The notes beneath the pieces are model-generated. The model was not told the DNA's origin. It searched no databases and worked only from the letters and a program-made list of their open reading frames with translations. Shown piece after piece: positions 9,675 through 20,580 of a DNA stretch of 64,000 nt; within the stretch, counting starts at the first letter, position 1, and each line of letters starts with the position of its first letter. The DNA comes from Gnetum montanum (taxonomy: Eukaryota > Streptophyta > Gnetopsida > Gnetales > Gnetaceae), in assembly GCA_015680685.1 (NCBI GenBank), contig MNCI01027230.1, forward strand, positions 818,354-882,353. Reading direction: 5' to 3'. Both the position numbers and the translations under genes were made by a program.

Positions 9675-10620
9675 ATGGCAAGCACAACACCTAAATTCTC
9701 TACAACCAAATCCTCCTTGATTTTGATTGTCTCAACTCCACCCTTATCCCCTTCCTCCTCTCAAACCAAAAATCATTCTTTTCAAATCACCATACACTGA
9801 CTGAATAGAAATAATTTCCATGAATGGTATCAATCAATCCTGCTCGTGATCAAATGGAGGGGCAAAATAGACTAATTGACAAGAGCAACTACCATGCTTA
9901 CATTTTTTTTTCACATATAGCAAATGCGAGGTGGAAAACTCAACAATGATGGCTTGGTTGATCAATTCAATGGAGCCAAAAATTAGAAAGTTGTATCTAT
10001 TTTATCAAGAAATGAAGGAGATTTAGGATATTGTAAAAGAGATGTATCCAGACCTTGAAAACATCTCACAAAGCTTTGAAGTTCAATCCACCATCCACAA
10101 TACTTAGCAAGGTAACTCATCATTTTCTAAATATTTCAATACTCTCTCAGAACTATGGCAAGAAATTAATGTATTCCACAATGTGACTTGGAAATCTCTT
10201 GATGACATGATCATGTATGACAAAATGGTGAAAAGAAAGTGGATTTTTGATTTTTTGCATGGCCTTAACAAAGATCTTGATTAAGTTTGGGGATAAGTAC
10301 TTGGTACTAAACCACTCCCCTCCTTGAAGGAAGTTTTTGCAGAAGTGAGGAGGGAAGAAAGTAGAAAGAAAGTGATGATGGACTCTCAAAATCCACCCAT
10401 TGAAACTACGTCCCATGGTTCAGTTTTAGTTGCAAATCATGAAGGAGGTAACTCAAGGAACTAAAAGGAAAAAGATAAATAACCATGGTGCAAGCATTGT
10501 AACAAGCCATATCACACCAAGGATACGTGCTAAGATATAAATGGAAAGCCTATGGATTTGAAACCACAAAGCCAATAATAGAACAACAAGTCAACATACC
10601 TGGCTGAATCATCAAATGAG
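9675..10620 (+). pseudogene. gag relic of copia element B
   Basis: The ATG at 9675 begins MASTTPKFSTTKSS. At about 9785-9880 FQITIH, NNFHEW and SILLVIKWRGKID match the N-terminal block of plant copia gag (LNGxNYxxWxxxV). A retrotransposon gag domain follows, with WQEINVFH and KRKWIFDFLHGLN. A perfect C-X2-C-X4-H-X4-C knuckle, CKHCNKPYHTKDTC, lies at 10489-10530. Several stops interrupt the frame. Confidence 0.85.
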
Positions 10621-10659
10621 ATGAAGGTTGTCGAAAACCTATTTACTAATGAATAACTA

Positions 10660-10996
10660 CAAGTACTTCAGAAATTGTTGAATGTCTTCCAAAATAGCAA
10701 GGAAACTAAGGCTACTCCTAAAGCTCCTACTACACTTGCTGTTCAACAAGGTAATACTAGCCTTGTCTCTTCCTTATTGTCCTACAAGGGCTTCTTAAAT
10801 GGTTGGATCATAGATATGGGAGCCTTTGACCACATGACTAGTCCATTAGAAGCATTTTGTATGTATGAAGATTGTGTGGATAAAATTAGAATCATAGTGG
10901 TTGATGGTTCATCGAGCTTAGCTATAGGCCATGGAGATGTAAAGCTACCTGGGTTCATTTTAAAATTCATGCTTTATGTTCTGAATTTAAAATGAA
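10660..10996 (+). pseudogene. Protease relic of copia element B
   Basis: GWIIDMGAFDHMT at about 10801-10840 corresponds to the copia protease motif WIIDSGASDHMT. The active-site Asp and Gly remain, but the Ser/Thr is Met here, which should inactivate the enzyme. VVDGSSSLAIGHGDVKLP follows as in the family. The segment is open from 10675 to 10995 and then breaks. Confidence 0.85.
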
Positions 10997-11199
10997 ATTT
11001 TTCCTTAGTTAGCAAGTTGACCAAAGACTTGAATTTTATTGTGATCTTTTTTCCTTCTCATTGTGAGTTTTAGGATCTATCATTGAGGAGGGGAATTGAC
11101 AATGTTGAGGAGTGACATAGCCTCTATTATCTCATTGGTACTAGTTCTCCATCAAAGTTTGAATCCCATATAACCTAATTTATCTCTTCTAAGTCTATT

Positions 11200-11960
11200 C
11201 TTGAGTCTAAGGTAATGCTCTAGCACAAAAGACTCAGACACCCAAATTTTACATATTTGAAACATTTGTGTCCCCATATGTTTACTAATAAAGATCCTTC
11301 ATATTTCAAGTGTGATAATTGTATTCATGTAAAATAAGTTTGAACATCTCATCCTTATAAGCCTTTTGTTCCATTTTATCTTGTTCACAATGATGTGTGG
11401 GATCCTTCACTAGTACCAAATTTAACTAGGGGATGTTGGTTTGTAACTTTCATAGATGATCACACTCCTGTATGTTGGGTGTACGTAATGAGAGATAAAT
11501 CCAAAGTTAACTCACTATTCAAAGAATTCTCTAAGCTCATTACAAATTTTTTCCAATCATTAATTCATATTCTTCATTCAAATAATGGTAAAGAGAATAT
11601 TTTTCTTAGGAGCTTAAAGCATATTTAAGTGAGTATGGAATCTTTCACCAAAGTTCTTGTGCCTATACACCCCAACAAAATGGGGTTGTAGAATGAAAAA
11701 ACAAACATCTTCTAGAGGTAGCTCAATCAATTATGTTTAGTAGCTATGTTCCTTAGTCCGTTTGGGGAGAATCTATTCTCACCTATGCATATCTCATTAA
11801 TTGAGTACCATCTAAAACTCTTCAATACCAAACTCCACTAGGTCTTCTCTTATCAGTCTTTCCTTCTACATGAATTTTCAACACTCTTCCACCTCATGTC
11901 TTTGGATGTGTCATATACGTACATAATGCTCAACCAAATCATGGGAACTTGATCCAAGAG
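11200..11960 (+). pseudogene. Integrase relic of copia element B
   Basis: The gag-pre-integrase block (HPNFTYLKHLCPHMF, CDNCIH) at about 11235-11330 is followed by the integrase core, DVWDPSLVPN and WFVTFIDDHTPVCWVYVMRDKS at 11395-11500 with the first catalytic Asp. The second motif reads HSNNGKEN where SDNGxEF is usual, so the second Asp has become Asn. The segment with YTPQQNGVVE is still readable near 11665-11695. Frames change and stops occur. Confidence 0.82.
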
Positions 11961-12339
11961 CCCTCAAGTGTGTATTCTTAGGATATTGTCTTGCATAGAA
12001 AGGGTATAAATGCTACTTCCCTCATTTAAAGTAGGTTGTTGTATCATGTGATGTTACATTTCTGAAACACAAACTCTTTTATCCTAATGTTACTCTTCAA
12101 GGGGATAATCAACCTATAGAAGAATAACACTGGGATTCAATAATATCCCTACCAATTGCTATGCCCAAGTTCTCATTAGAAAATCATGTCACACCTCATG
12201 TCGAATCAGTCCAAGAGTCAAATTTAAATCTAGGGGGAGAATCACACCCAAAATCAATTTTGAGATATTCTAGATGGTCATAAGCTCCTCAACAAAAGCA
12301 AGAGCTCAAACTAGTGATAGACCCAAGTGATGGAGGTAT

Positions 12340-14040
12340 ATAAGAGCAGTTTTAGGTGGTGAATGATAATGAAGAGATTGATGGCTTGGATCTTCTAATT
12401 GTAGTTAGAAAAGGAGTGAGGCCATGTGTAAAATATCCCATTTCTAATTATCTCACATACTCCAAGTTATCATGTAATTATAGGGCATTTCTTTCAAAGG
12501 TTGATGAGACACAAGTTTTGAGGGATATCTTTGAGACTTTGGAAGATTCCAAATGGAAGGAAGCTATGATGGAGAAAATGAATGCTTTGGAAGATAATGA
12601 AACATGGTAAATAATCCACCTACCTAAAGGGAAGAAACTTGTCGAGAGAAAATGGGTGTTTATTGTCAAGTATGTTCTTGATGGTAGCATTGAAAGATAC
12701 AAGGCTAGACTTCTGGCAGAAGGGTTCACCCAAACATATGGGATAGACTATGTAGAAACATTTGCTCCTATGGTGAAACTCAATTCTATTAGGATTTTAT
12801 TGTCTTTAGTTGCAAATTTGGATTAGGGTTTGCATCAACTCAACATCAAAAATGGCTTCCTAAATGGTACATTGGAAGAAGAAGTTTACATGAGGATACC
12901 ACCTAGTTTTGAATCTCAATAAGGCATGGCTAAAGTACGTAGATTAAAGAAGTCACTCTATGGACTCAAAGAATCTCCTTGAGCCTGGTTTATCTAATTT
13001 AGTGCTGTGATGAAGAAACTTGGATATGAGTAAGGATAAGCCGATCATACTTTATTTGTTAAAAAAGGGAAGCATGGTAAAAGATCAATCCTTATTGTTT
13101 ATGTAAATGATATAGTGATTACAAGAGATGATGATCATGGAATTGAAGATCTCAAAAGGAATCTCTAAGTAGAGTTTATAGTCAAAGATCTTGGTCCATT
13201 GAAGTATTTTTTGGGAATGGAAATTGCTCAAAGAAAGAAAGGGATTTTCATCTTCCAAAGAAAATATATCATGGATTTACTCAAAGAGATTGGCAAGATG
13301 GGGTGTAGACCAGGAGGGATTCCATTGGAATGAAATTGGAAATAGAATACTCTTGAAGAAGATCCTCTTATAAATCGAGAAAGCTATCAATGCTTGGTTG
13401 GGAAACTCATCCATTTGTCTCTGACTAGCCCAAATATTGCTTTCAGGGTAAGTAGCCAATTCATGCATGCTCCTACAAAGAGACACCATGATGTTATAAA
13501 TTAGATTCAAAGGTATCCAAAGGGATGCCCAAGGAAGGGACTATTGTTCAAGAAGTATAGTGAAAGGGACATTGTTGGTTTTGTTGATGCATATTGGGCC
13601 AGAGCTATTGAAGATAGTAAGTCTACTATAAGGTATTGTACCAAGGTCTAGGGAAACTTAGTGATGTGGAGAAGCAAAAAATAATCTATTGTAGCACGTA
13701 ATAGTATAAAAGCTTAATATAGAGATATAGCACAAGAACTATGTGAAGTCATTTGGCTATAAAGGTTGATGGAAGATCTCAAGATACCCCAAAGTGGTCT
13801 GATGAGATTGTTTAGTAATGGTAAGTTTGCCAACAATATCATCAAAAATCCAGTCTAGAATGATCATACAAAGCATGTAAGAATTAACAAGAATTTCATA
13901 AAAAATGAAGTTGACAATGGAACAATTTCTCTATCCTACATTTCTACCCAAATGTAAGAAGCTAATATTCTCATGAAGGCCTTATGTAGACCAAGCTTTG
14001 ATTATTTTGTTAGTAAGTTGGGAATGATAGATATCTATTC
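12340..14040 (+). pseudogene. Reverse transcriptase and RNase H relic of copia element B
   Basis: The RT begins with WKEAMMEKMNALEDNETW (12553-12606), then [42 protein letters not shown] and ILIVYVNDIVIT. The last replaces the YVDD active site by YVND. DLGPLKYFLGMEIA and SLTSPNIAFRVS follow. RNase H has DIVGFVDAYWARAIEDSKST and ends near ADILTKAL-like sequence (about 13960). All blocks are in family order and spacing, broken by about a dozen stops. Confidence 0.9.
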
Positions 14041-14046
14041 ATCCGG

Positions 14047-14057
14047 TTGAGGGGGAG
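14047..14057 (+). other. Polypurine tract of copia element B
   Basis: TTGAGGGGGAG lies directly before the 3' LTR, the usual copia form. Confidence 0.85.
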
Positions 14058-14367
14058 TGTTAGAAAGTCTGAATAAAACCAAAATTAGTCGATTCTTTAA
14101 ATCAATTAGGGCCTGATTTCATGGATCAACTTACCAAAATTAGTTGATTTCTTAAATTAATTAGGACTTAATTTTGTGGATCAACTTACCAAAATTAGTT
14201 GATTCTCAAAATCAATTTTTGTCAGTTATTTTCCAGATTTCTTGTTCCTTATTTAGTAGATTTCCTATTGTAATTCTTTCCTATAAATTGCTGTAATTGT
14301 TGATTCAAAATGAATGAGAGAGTGAGAGGATTATTTTTCAAATCTTTTCTTCTCTCCTTTCTTTTTA
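14058..14367 (+). repeat. 3' LTR of copia element B
   Basis: 310 bp. It is longer than the 5' LTR because a stretch of about 45 bp around GATCAACTTACCAAAATTAG occurs twice (about 14118-14200). It is followed by the target duplication GTTTT. Confidence 0.9.
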
Positions 14368-14372
14368 GTTTT

Positions 14373-15117
14373 TAACGATGATTTGTTCAAAATACACTAA
14401 TAAAAAGGCTAATTCAACCACTCAATATTTTAATTTTTTGTAGTGAGTTCAAGTTATGATTAAGAAATTAAATTTAGTATCATATAGAGGGTCCATGATA
14501 TTGATGGGTATAATAATTTTTAACTTTTTTACTAAGTTACAAATTGTAAACGTTGTTCTTTGTTGGTGGAACAAATGTTACTTTTTTCTAGAGTAGGAAT
14601 AAGTAAATGATGAATTGCCAATATGCCCAATTGCTAATTATATAATTTATAAACATTACAATAAAGTCTTAGACTAGTAGTAAGGGATTGGACTTGGTAA
14701 ACCTAGGTCACAAGTTTAATTCTACTAGGTAGCATTAGGTTATAAAATTTTAAAAAATACTATAAAATGAATTTTGAAACTAGTCTAATAAATCCAAGGG
14801 ATCTTAGTGGACATAAGTAAAATTTCAGTTTTAGTAATCCATGGATGTAGTAGGAGGAGTCTAAAACCTAGTTAAGTGAGATTAGAGATTATTCTTTGCC
14901 TAGTTATACTCATAGTAGCCTTAGATCATATGGTTAAGTGTAACCAAGTTGTATGATTAATGATGTTATAGTCATTATTGCTAATTATATAAACTTACTA
15001 AAAATGAAAAATTAGTAAAAATCATAAATTACTATAAATAAAAATAAATCTTATTTTAGCCTAAGAGTGATAAGCGTTTGCTTCATCTACCTATCATTAC
15101 ATTCCTAAAGTATGTAT
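14373..15117. other. Unassigned AT-rich DNA with a SINE-like piece
   Basis: No coding signal. The only structure I can support is the tRNA-like repeat at 14660-14760, listed separately. Confidence 0.5.
14660..14760 (+). repeat. tRNA-derived SINE-like repeat, copy 1
   Basis: TAGACTAGTAG (14670-14680) resembles a Pol III box A, and GTTTAATTC (14714-14722) a box B, about 33 bases apart as in tRNA. The stretch GGTAAACCTAGGTCACA plus TTCTACTAGGTAGCATTAGG recurs on the minus strand at 50722-50861, where both boxes are better preserved. No tRNA cloverleaf can be drawn, so it is not a tRNA gene. Confidence 0.55.
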
Positions 15118-16244
15118 TGTTGATATTTTGGTATGTCAAACCTTATGAAAAATGGAAAACATAGGTTACTTATGTGTGTATGTGTGTGTGATTTTTGTGC
15201 TTGAAGGATAAAACCTTGAATCAAGACAAGAAATTCTATGGATGTTTGATGAGCATGGACAAGGAACGATGAATTCATCATGCAAAGGAATTTGAAGAAA
15301 GATGTCTCCAAGAAATCGTAGACATCTTGGTAGAATTGGAGAATGCTTAGATAAAGACGTATGTAAGAAACAATAGACATCTTTCCTTAGGCAAAGATGT
15401 CTTTACTAGAGTAAGATGTCATCACAAAACGTAGATCAATTTCAGAAAAATGTCTTTCACTAGATAAAGACGTCTTCATAGAATTGAGGTTTCAAAAAGA
15501 CATCTTTCCTAGACAAAGATGTCTTTCCAAAATAGAAGGAAACTACAAAAGGATGTCTTAGGCACAAAGAAGACATCTTTCATGATCATTAGTGATCATT
15601 GGCTAGCCATTACACAAGTTCCAAGATGGATTTAGAAACATGATAGTTATAAGAAGACATCATATGCATTGGGAAAAGTGCTAGGTTTTGTACAATCATT
15701 TGTTAATCATTGTAAACTTTGTTTCTCCTCATTGTTCTATCTTTTGATCATTGTAAAGTGTGTTATACCTCAAAGTACATGGATCAGGAAACTAAGTTGC
15801 ATTCATCCCTTGTAATTGTTCTGCTTTGTTGCCTAGTGTGTTTGGTGTGCTTCTTGCAAGAAGACATCTTGCTTGAGCTTGTCAGGATCTTGTGGGATTG
15901 AGTGATTGGTGTTGCAACACAATACTTTAGAGTGGAGCTCAAGATTGTAAAGGTTGTGGAAGCATTAAAACCACATTCTAGGCTTGATGGAACCTTGTAG
16001 GGTTGAGTGGTTGTTATTGTGGCACAACACTTTGGAGCAAGGTTTGAAGATTGTATAGGGTGTGGACCCTTCAAACCACAATTTGGAAGGAACAAAGTTC
16101 AAAGGTGTGCTTGCAAACTACCCTTCGAGTGTGGACTACCCAAGTTGGGGAACCACATTAAAATTGGTGTGTTGTTGTGTCAAAGAATTGAAAATTGAAG
16201 AACTTATTCATCATTCCTCCACCTTTCTAAGTTTAATGATCCTT
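15118..16244 (+). repeat. 5' LTR of B2 with a GACATC/GATGTC motif array
   Basis: The left end is set at TGTTGATATTTTGG and the right end just before the primer site. Between 15290 and 15670 more than ten copies of AAGACATCTTTCC or its complement form AAAGATGTCTT alternate in both directions. The open frames on either strand (for example 15784-16095 minus) are by-products of the LTR. Confidence 0.7.
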
Positions 16245-16247
16245 AAG

Positions 16248-16260
16248 TGGTATTGAAGTT
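16248..16260 (+). other. Primer binding site of B2
   Basis: TGGTATTGAAGTT corresponds to TGGTATCAGAGCT after C-to-T and G-to-A changes; its flanks AAG and TGGTAC fit SIRE-like elements. Confidence 0.65.
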
Positions 16261-16389
16261 TGGTACTCTTACTCCCTATATCAATCTTCAAGAGTGAACA
16301 TGAAAGGGATATTCAACTTCGGGCACATGTGGATAAAGAGCCTAATGTACATCATCAACTGGTGTGCTCAATTCATTTGTAACATTAAG

Positions 16390-16880
16390 TATCTTGTTTC
16401 CTTTCTTGCATTTAGAAAGATAGAAAAAGATGCATGTAAAGTTGATAATTCTTGTGATTATCAAAATGACACTTCCTTTGAAGATAGGTATGAGATATTT
16501 TTCCATAACATTCTTTCTTTTCAAAATTTGTGCATTGAAATAAAAGATGCTCTACATGCCAATGAAATAAAAATCAAAGTTCTTAGTGATGAATGCTCTT
16601 AGCTAAAAAAGGAAAACTTAGACCTTAGCGTTGAGATTCAAAAATTGACAAAAATGTTTAAGCAAGTGAACAAAAGCTCTATGGAGAAATCCAAAGATCA
16701 AAAACAATGTTTATCCAAGTTTGGAAAATCTCTTAAGCCAAAAAACTTGAAATGCTTCTTTTGTGGTAAATATAGCCATATTCAAGCTTTTTGCTATCTT
16801 AGAATGCATCACCACTCTTGGTCTTTACAAAACTAGCCTAGAAAGTAAACCATGCAGGTTTGAAGAGAAAAATAAGGAAA
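16390..16880 (+). pseudogene. gag relic of B2
   Basis: The 3' half of a copia gag. Lys/Glu-rich helical sequence (KIEKDACKVDNS, CIEIKDALHANEIKIKVL) leads to a perfect knuckle CFFCGKYSHIQAFC (C-X2-C-X4-H-X4-C) at 16753-16794. One stop (TAG, 16600) interrupts. The N-terminal capsid part is not recognisable, so an internal deletion is likely. Confidence 0.75.
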
Positions 16881-16919
16881 GACTAAAAAGAATTTGATGG
16901 CTTAAGTTACTTTCTTAAA

Positions 16920-16985
16920 TCACAATGCTAGTACATGGTATATTGACAGTGGATGTTCAAACCACATGACAGGTGACAGCATTTT
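16920..16985 (+). pseudogene. Protease relic of B2 (short)
   Basis: WYIDSGCSNHMTGD is encoded at about 16936-16978; it is the canonical copia protease active site with D-S-G intact. The reading then jumps to sequence that lies some 60 residues further on in related proteins (IDGFKHNCLNVSQICD), which implies an internal deletion at about 16980. Confidence 0.75.
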
Positions 16986-18081
16986 TCATTGATGGATTCA
17001 AACATAATTGTCTTAATGTAAGTCAAATTTGTGATTCAAATTTTAATGTTACTTTTTCAAAAGAAAGTTGTATAATACAAAATTTATCTATTGGAAATTT
17101 TGTGATTGAAGGATTTAGAAAAGGAAATGCATATATCACTATTTTTGGAAATTTTGCTAACCTTGAATCGAAGTGTTTACTAAGTTGTGCAGATGATACA
17201 CATCTTTGGCATAGGAAACTGGGCCACATAAATAAGGAAATTCTTGAGACCTTGGTATTTAAAGAAATGGTTTGTGGTCTCCCTAAGCTTAAATATCTCA
17301 ACTCAAATACATGGGAAGCCTATCAAAAAGGGAAAGAAACAAGGGTAAGATTTGGTTAAAAAAATTGTATATCTATTGCTTGTCCCTTAGATCTACTTCA
17401 TATATGTGGTTGGTCCAATTCAAACTCTCAACCTAGGAAAGAAAAGATATTTTTTGACCATTGTTGATGATTATTCTCACTTTACTTGGGTTGCCTTTTT
17501 GTGTCACCAAGATGAGGTATTTGATCATTTTTTGAGAATTAGCAATCAAATCCAAAAAGAAAAAGGATATGGTATCAAAGTTATTAGAAGTGAAAATGGA
17601 GGTGAGTTCAAAAATGAAAAATTTGAACAGTTCTGTCAAATAAATGACATTCTACATCAATTATACTACAAGAAATCCTCAACAAAATGGTGTAGTTGGA
17701 TAAAAGAATAGAATCGTAAATGAGATGGAGAGAATGATATTAAATGATTGAAGCCTTCCTCATCACTTTTGGGTCAAAGCCAACAACGTTGCATGTTACA
17801 TGTCCAATAGAGTTCTTGTAAGAAGATTCACTTCTAAAACTCCTTGTGAATTATGGATTGGCAAAAAACCTTTAGTAGCTTATTTTCATGTTTTTGGTTC
17901 AAATTGGTGTGTTCTGAATGATAAAAATAACTTGAGAAAATTTGATGAAAAAACTGATGAAGGAATTTTGTTAGGATATTCTTTAGTTAGTAGGACATAT
18001 AAGGTGTTTAACAAAAGAAAAAATATGATGGAGGAAATCATAAATGTCAAAATAGATGATTATGACATTACTTGTCCATAA
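16985..18081 (+). pseudogene. Integrase relic of B2
   Basis: HLWHRKLGHINKEIL (17201-17245) is the zinc-binding gag-pre-integrase block. The core follows: RYFLTIVDDYSHFTW (17440-17485) with the first Asp, then IRSENGGEFKN (17583-17615), where the usual second Asp of SDNGxEF reads Glu. The C-terminal part is FGSNWCVLNDKNNLRKFDEK and GILLGYS (17900-17985), typical of copia integrases. Two frameshifts and stops separate the blocks. RT should follow but does not. Confidence 0.85.
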
Positions 18082-18119
18082 CTTAATGATGAAACTATTC
18101 TTATTCAAAAATTGTCTAG

Positions 18120-19560
18120 CCTAACTTTAGTGTAATCGATCAGTTGTTGGATCTGATGGACTCTTAATTCTAAAAATCACCCTTGGGCATAGAATCCAAG
18201 GGTTCTTCTCATTTCTGATTTGAGCCCATCTATGATATGGTGAAGTTGCTCCTGTTGAGAATAACCATGGCCAAGACATCTATGTAGTAGAGAATAGCAT
18301 CAACCCATGGTGGCATCTAAGGGTTTATGTGTTCCTTGCTTTCATCCTTGGATCTACCTCCTTAAGTTGAACACTTAGGAGTATGTTTGATAGTTGCCAT
18401 TGAACAATTTAAGCATTGTACTCCACCATTTGATGGATTCATATTTTAAGGACTAGTACCAAGTTTCTGCTTCTTTAATGAGTGTCTTGGGAAACAACTT
18501 TAGCTTTTTCCAGTCATTTTCTATATTTTGCAAGGCACAAGCATCATGAAACGCCTGAAGACGGTTATGTGAATTTGAGTTATATCCTCCTTTGAACCTA
18601 GAAATATTATTCATGTGTAGCCTCTTGATCTGACTATCTTTTATCTACCTTGTAGGAATTCTCATCACCTCTATGATGTTTAGCATGCTTTGGATAGCAA
18701 GAAAATGCTCATCATAGCCATGAGATTAGTGCCTATGATGCTTTCTACTACCCCTCCTCTTGTGGTGATGGGCCTATCTTGAATGCCCATGCCCCAAATC
18801 TTGACTTTCTTGATGACCCCTACAATCACCTCAGTCCCATCGGTCACCTCCATCATGATCATGCTACCTATGGTTATGTTCAAAGCCTAAAGAAGAAGAA
18901 GAAGATGATCAAGGTGAAGAGGAAGGAGGACTATCATCATCATGATGCCTGCCATCACCTTTTTAGTGGTTGCAACCAAAATCTTGCTACTTACCTACAT
19001 CCCTACCATGACTTTCCTCTTTGAATTTCCCTTTGTCATGGGATCTGTTCTTACTAGAACTAGGATTATGTATCATGGACTACACATTTTGGTTTTGACC
19101 TCCTTCACTAAAGTTAAAGAAAGGAGTCTCTCTATAAGAAAAACTCCCATAGAAGGATTCTCCACCATTTCTTTTTTTACAAAAGGAATGGAGAACCATT
19201 AGGCCACTTCCCCTTTGCAGATTCGTAGCACTACTCTAGCTATCAATCCCTCATATGTTGTGCATTAGTGGGATGACAATCCTTATCATCACTATCCTAT
19301 ACAACATATTCAACATGAAGCTCTTGGATGCCCAACCACATAAATGTTTGTTGGAGCATCATAGGAATGGATCGATTGGGTGGTAACACAATGTTACCCT
19401 CCATGTCTCACCACCGCAGTAGTTCATCCTAGTGTAGGACGAAGTTGAAATTAGGCACAAACTCATTAGGATGAGCATATATCACTTTGTATTGTTGGGG
19501 AACATGTTGATTTACTCTATCAAACTTGGATAGAGAATCACTCATGTGAGAAGAAGACAT
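18120..19560 (-). pseudogene. gag relic of element C
   Basis: The minus-strand ATG at 19560-19558 begins MSSSHMSDSLSKFDRVNQ, then YAHPNEFVPNFNFVLH and MEGNIVLPPNRSIP, the same N-terminal module as in A, D and E. Poly-His/Asp/Ser coding sequence (about 18690-19020) and the gag core follow, ending with LGHGYSQQEQLHHIIDG and RTLGFYAQG near 18170-18290. Stops and frame changes are frequent. Confidence 0.8.
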
Positions 19561-19703
19561 CTCATATTAGAAGACAAAAAATGTAGTGTGCTTTCTTATA
19601 GTGGTTGTAGTTATTTTAAAGTATGATATGACCTAGGGTTTGATCCAACAATCTTGAATAATTTTTCACTAAATTGTAGATAGTGTACATAACAAACTAA
19701 AGG

Positions 19704-19721
19704 TCCTTAGTAATGGTTCCA
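19704..19721 (-). other. Degenerate primer binding site of element C
   Basis: The minus strand reads TGGAACCATTACTAAGGA at the place of TGGCACCGTTGCCGGGGA. Most differences are G-to-A or C-to-A changes. Confidence 0.6.
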
Positions 19722-19722
19722 A

Positions 19723-20580
19723 TGATGAATGGGGAAGTACCCCTATGCTCAACCATATGAATCACAAGTGTTCATACACAATTTGATCAAATTCAATAGA
19801 CCTTAAGTTCCTAAGTACACTAGTTCTAGGACGTGAAATCTAATCATGATGAATTGTTGTCTTCCCAACTATACTTGTGGAGCTTAGTTGTATGGTTAAG
19901 TGTAATTGAGGCATATGATTTTTATCATTTTTTTTATATCTTATCTATCTAGGATGAACAATAAGTTGAACCTTAATTTATGAATGAATTTAACTAATTT
20001 AATTGTTGATTAATAACTATCCTAACATAAATATTTGGTCCCACTTTCTATGCACATCTTGAACATGTATAATGCTACTGGGTTACCAAACGTTAAGCAT
20101 TGCTGGGATTACTAAGCATCATATGCATGCTTGAAGAGGTTGTACTTATGTGCTTAATTAACTACTATTTAATCTAGGTAGCTTACTTTATCTTAATTAC
20201 TTGGAAGCAACAAATGAAATTGTGTAGAATATTAAATGCATGAATAAAATATTTAAGCTACCCAACGTGCTACAAGGTTTGATAAAAAATATCATCTTTA
20301 TTGCTACATAGACTACCATACTCAAGTACAACAGTGCTCAAGTAAAGATTAGTACACTCAATGACTCTTGTTGCAGGCACTTTGGAAAATATTCTAACTC
20401 TAGAAAGAAGAAATTACAAGAGCTTTGCTATGCTATGACAAAATCCAATGCCCAAATTATGTGCCCAAGCACTATATTTATAGGTTGGTACACATCCCAT
20501 GATATCAGATATCCAACATCGCTTTTTGGGCCCTGATATTAGGTATTTGATATCAAAGTGAGACAAAATATGGTTCATCA
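19723..20580 (-). repeat. 5' LTR of element C
   Basis: 858 bp, TGATGAACCA at the minus-strand start and TTCATCA at its end. U3 contains GATATCAGATATCC and TTGATATCAAA palindromes before a TATA box (TATAAATA, minus, about 20472-20479). Confidence 0.88.

Larger units (their letters stand above)
9345..14367 (+). mobile_element. Complete decayed Ty1/copia element B
   Basis: Direct LTRs 9345-9612 and 14058-14367 both begin TGTTAGAAAGTC. The target duplication GTTTT is present at 9340-9344 and 14368-14372. The primer site TGGTATCAAAGCT (9613 onward) is the initiator-Met type usual for copia, and the polypurine tract TTGAGGGGGAG stands at 14047-14057. Domain order gag, protease, integrase, RT, RNase H is the copia order. 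Many stops and frameshifts make it inactive; several are TAG or TAA where CAG, CAA or TGG is expected. Confidence 0.95.
15118..18119 (+). mobile_element. Truncated SIRE-like Ty1/copia element B2
   Basis: It begins with a long LTR (15118 to about 16244, start TGTTGATATTTTGG), followed by the primer site TGGTATTGAAGTT and gag, protease and integrase relics in copia order. Long LTRs and the context AAGTGGTAT..TTGGTAC around the primer site recall the SIRE/Maximus lineage. RT, RNase H and the 3' LTR are missing: at about 18110-18128 the sequence changes abruptly to minus-strand gypsy gag. No target duplication can be checked. Confidence 0.8.
18120..20580 (-). mobile_element. Truncated gypsy element C (5' LTR and gag)
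   Basis: Read on the minus strand: LTR 20580-19723, degenerate primer site 19721-19704, gag start ATG at 19560, gag sequence down to about 18120. The gag stops at a position equivalent to about 32400 of element D, where SIRE-like sequence begins. Pol and the 3' LTR are lost. The junction is probably a deletion or recombination between two elements. Confidence 0.85.

Noticed and set aside
14660-14760. tRNA gene
   Set aside because: Box A and B are present, but no acceptor or anticodon stem can be formed; a SINE-like repeat fits better.
15784-16095. 103-codon minus-strand open frame
   Set aside because: It lies within the LTR of the SIRE-like element and shows no family similarity.
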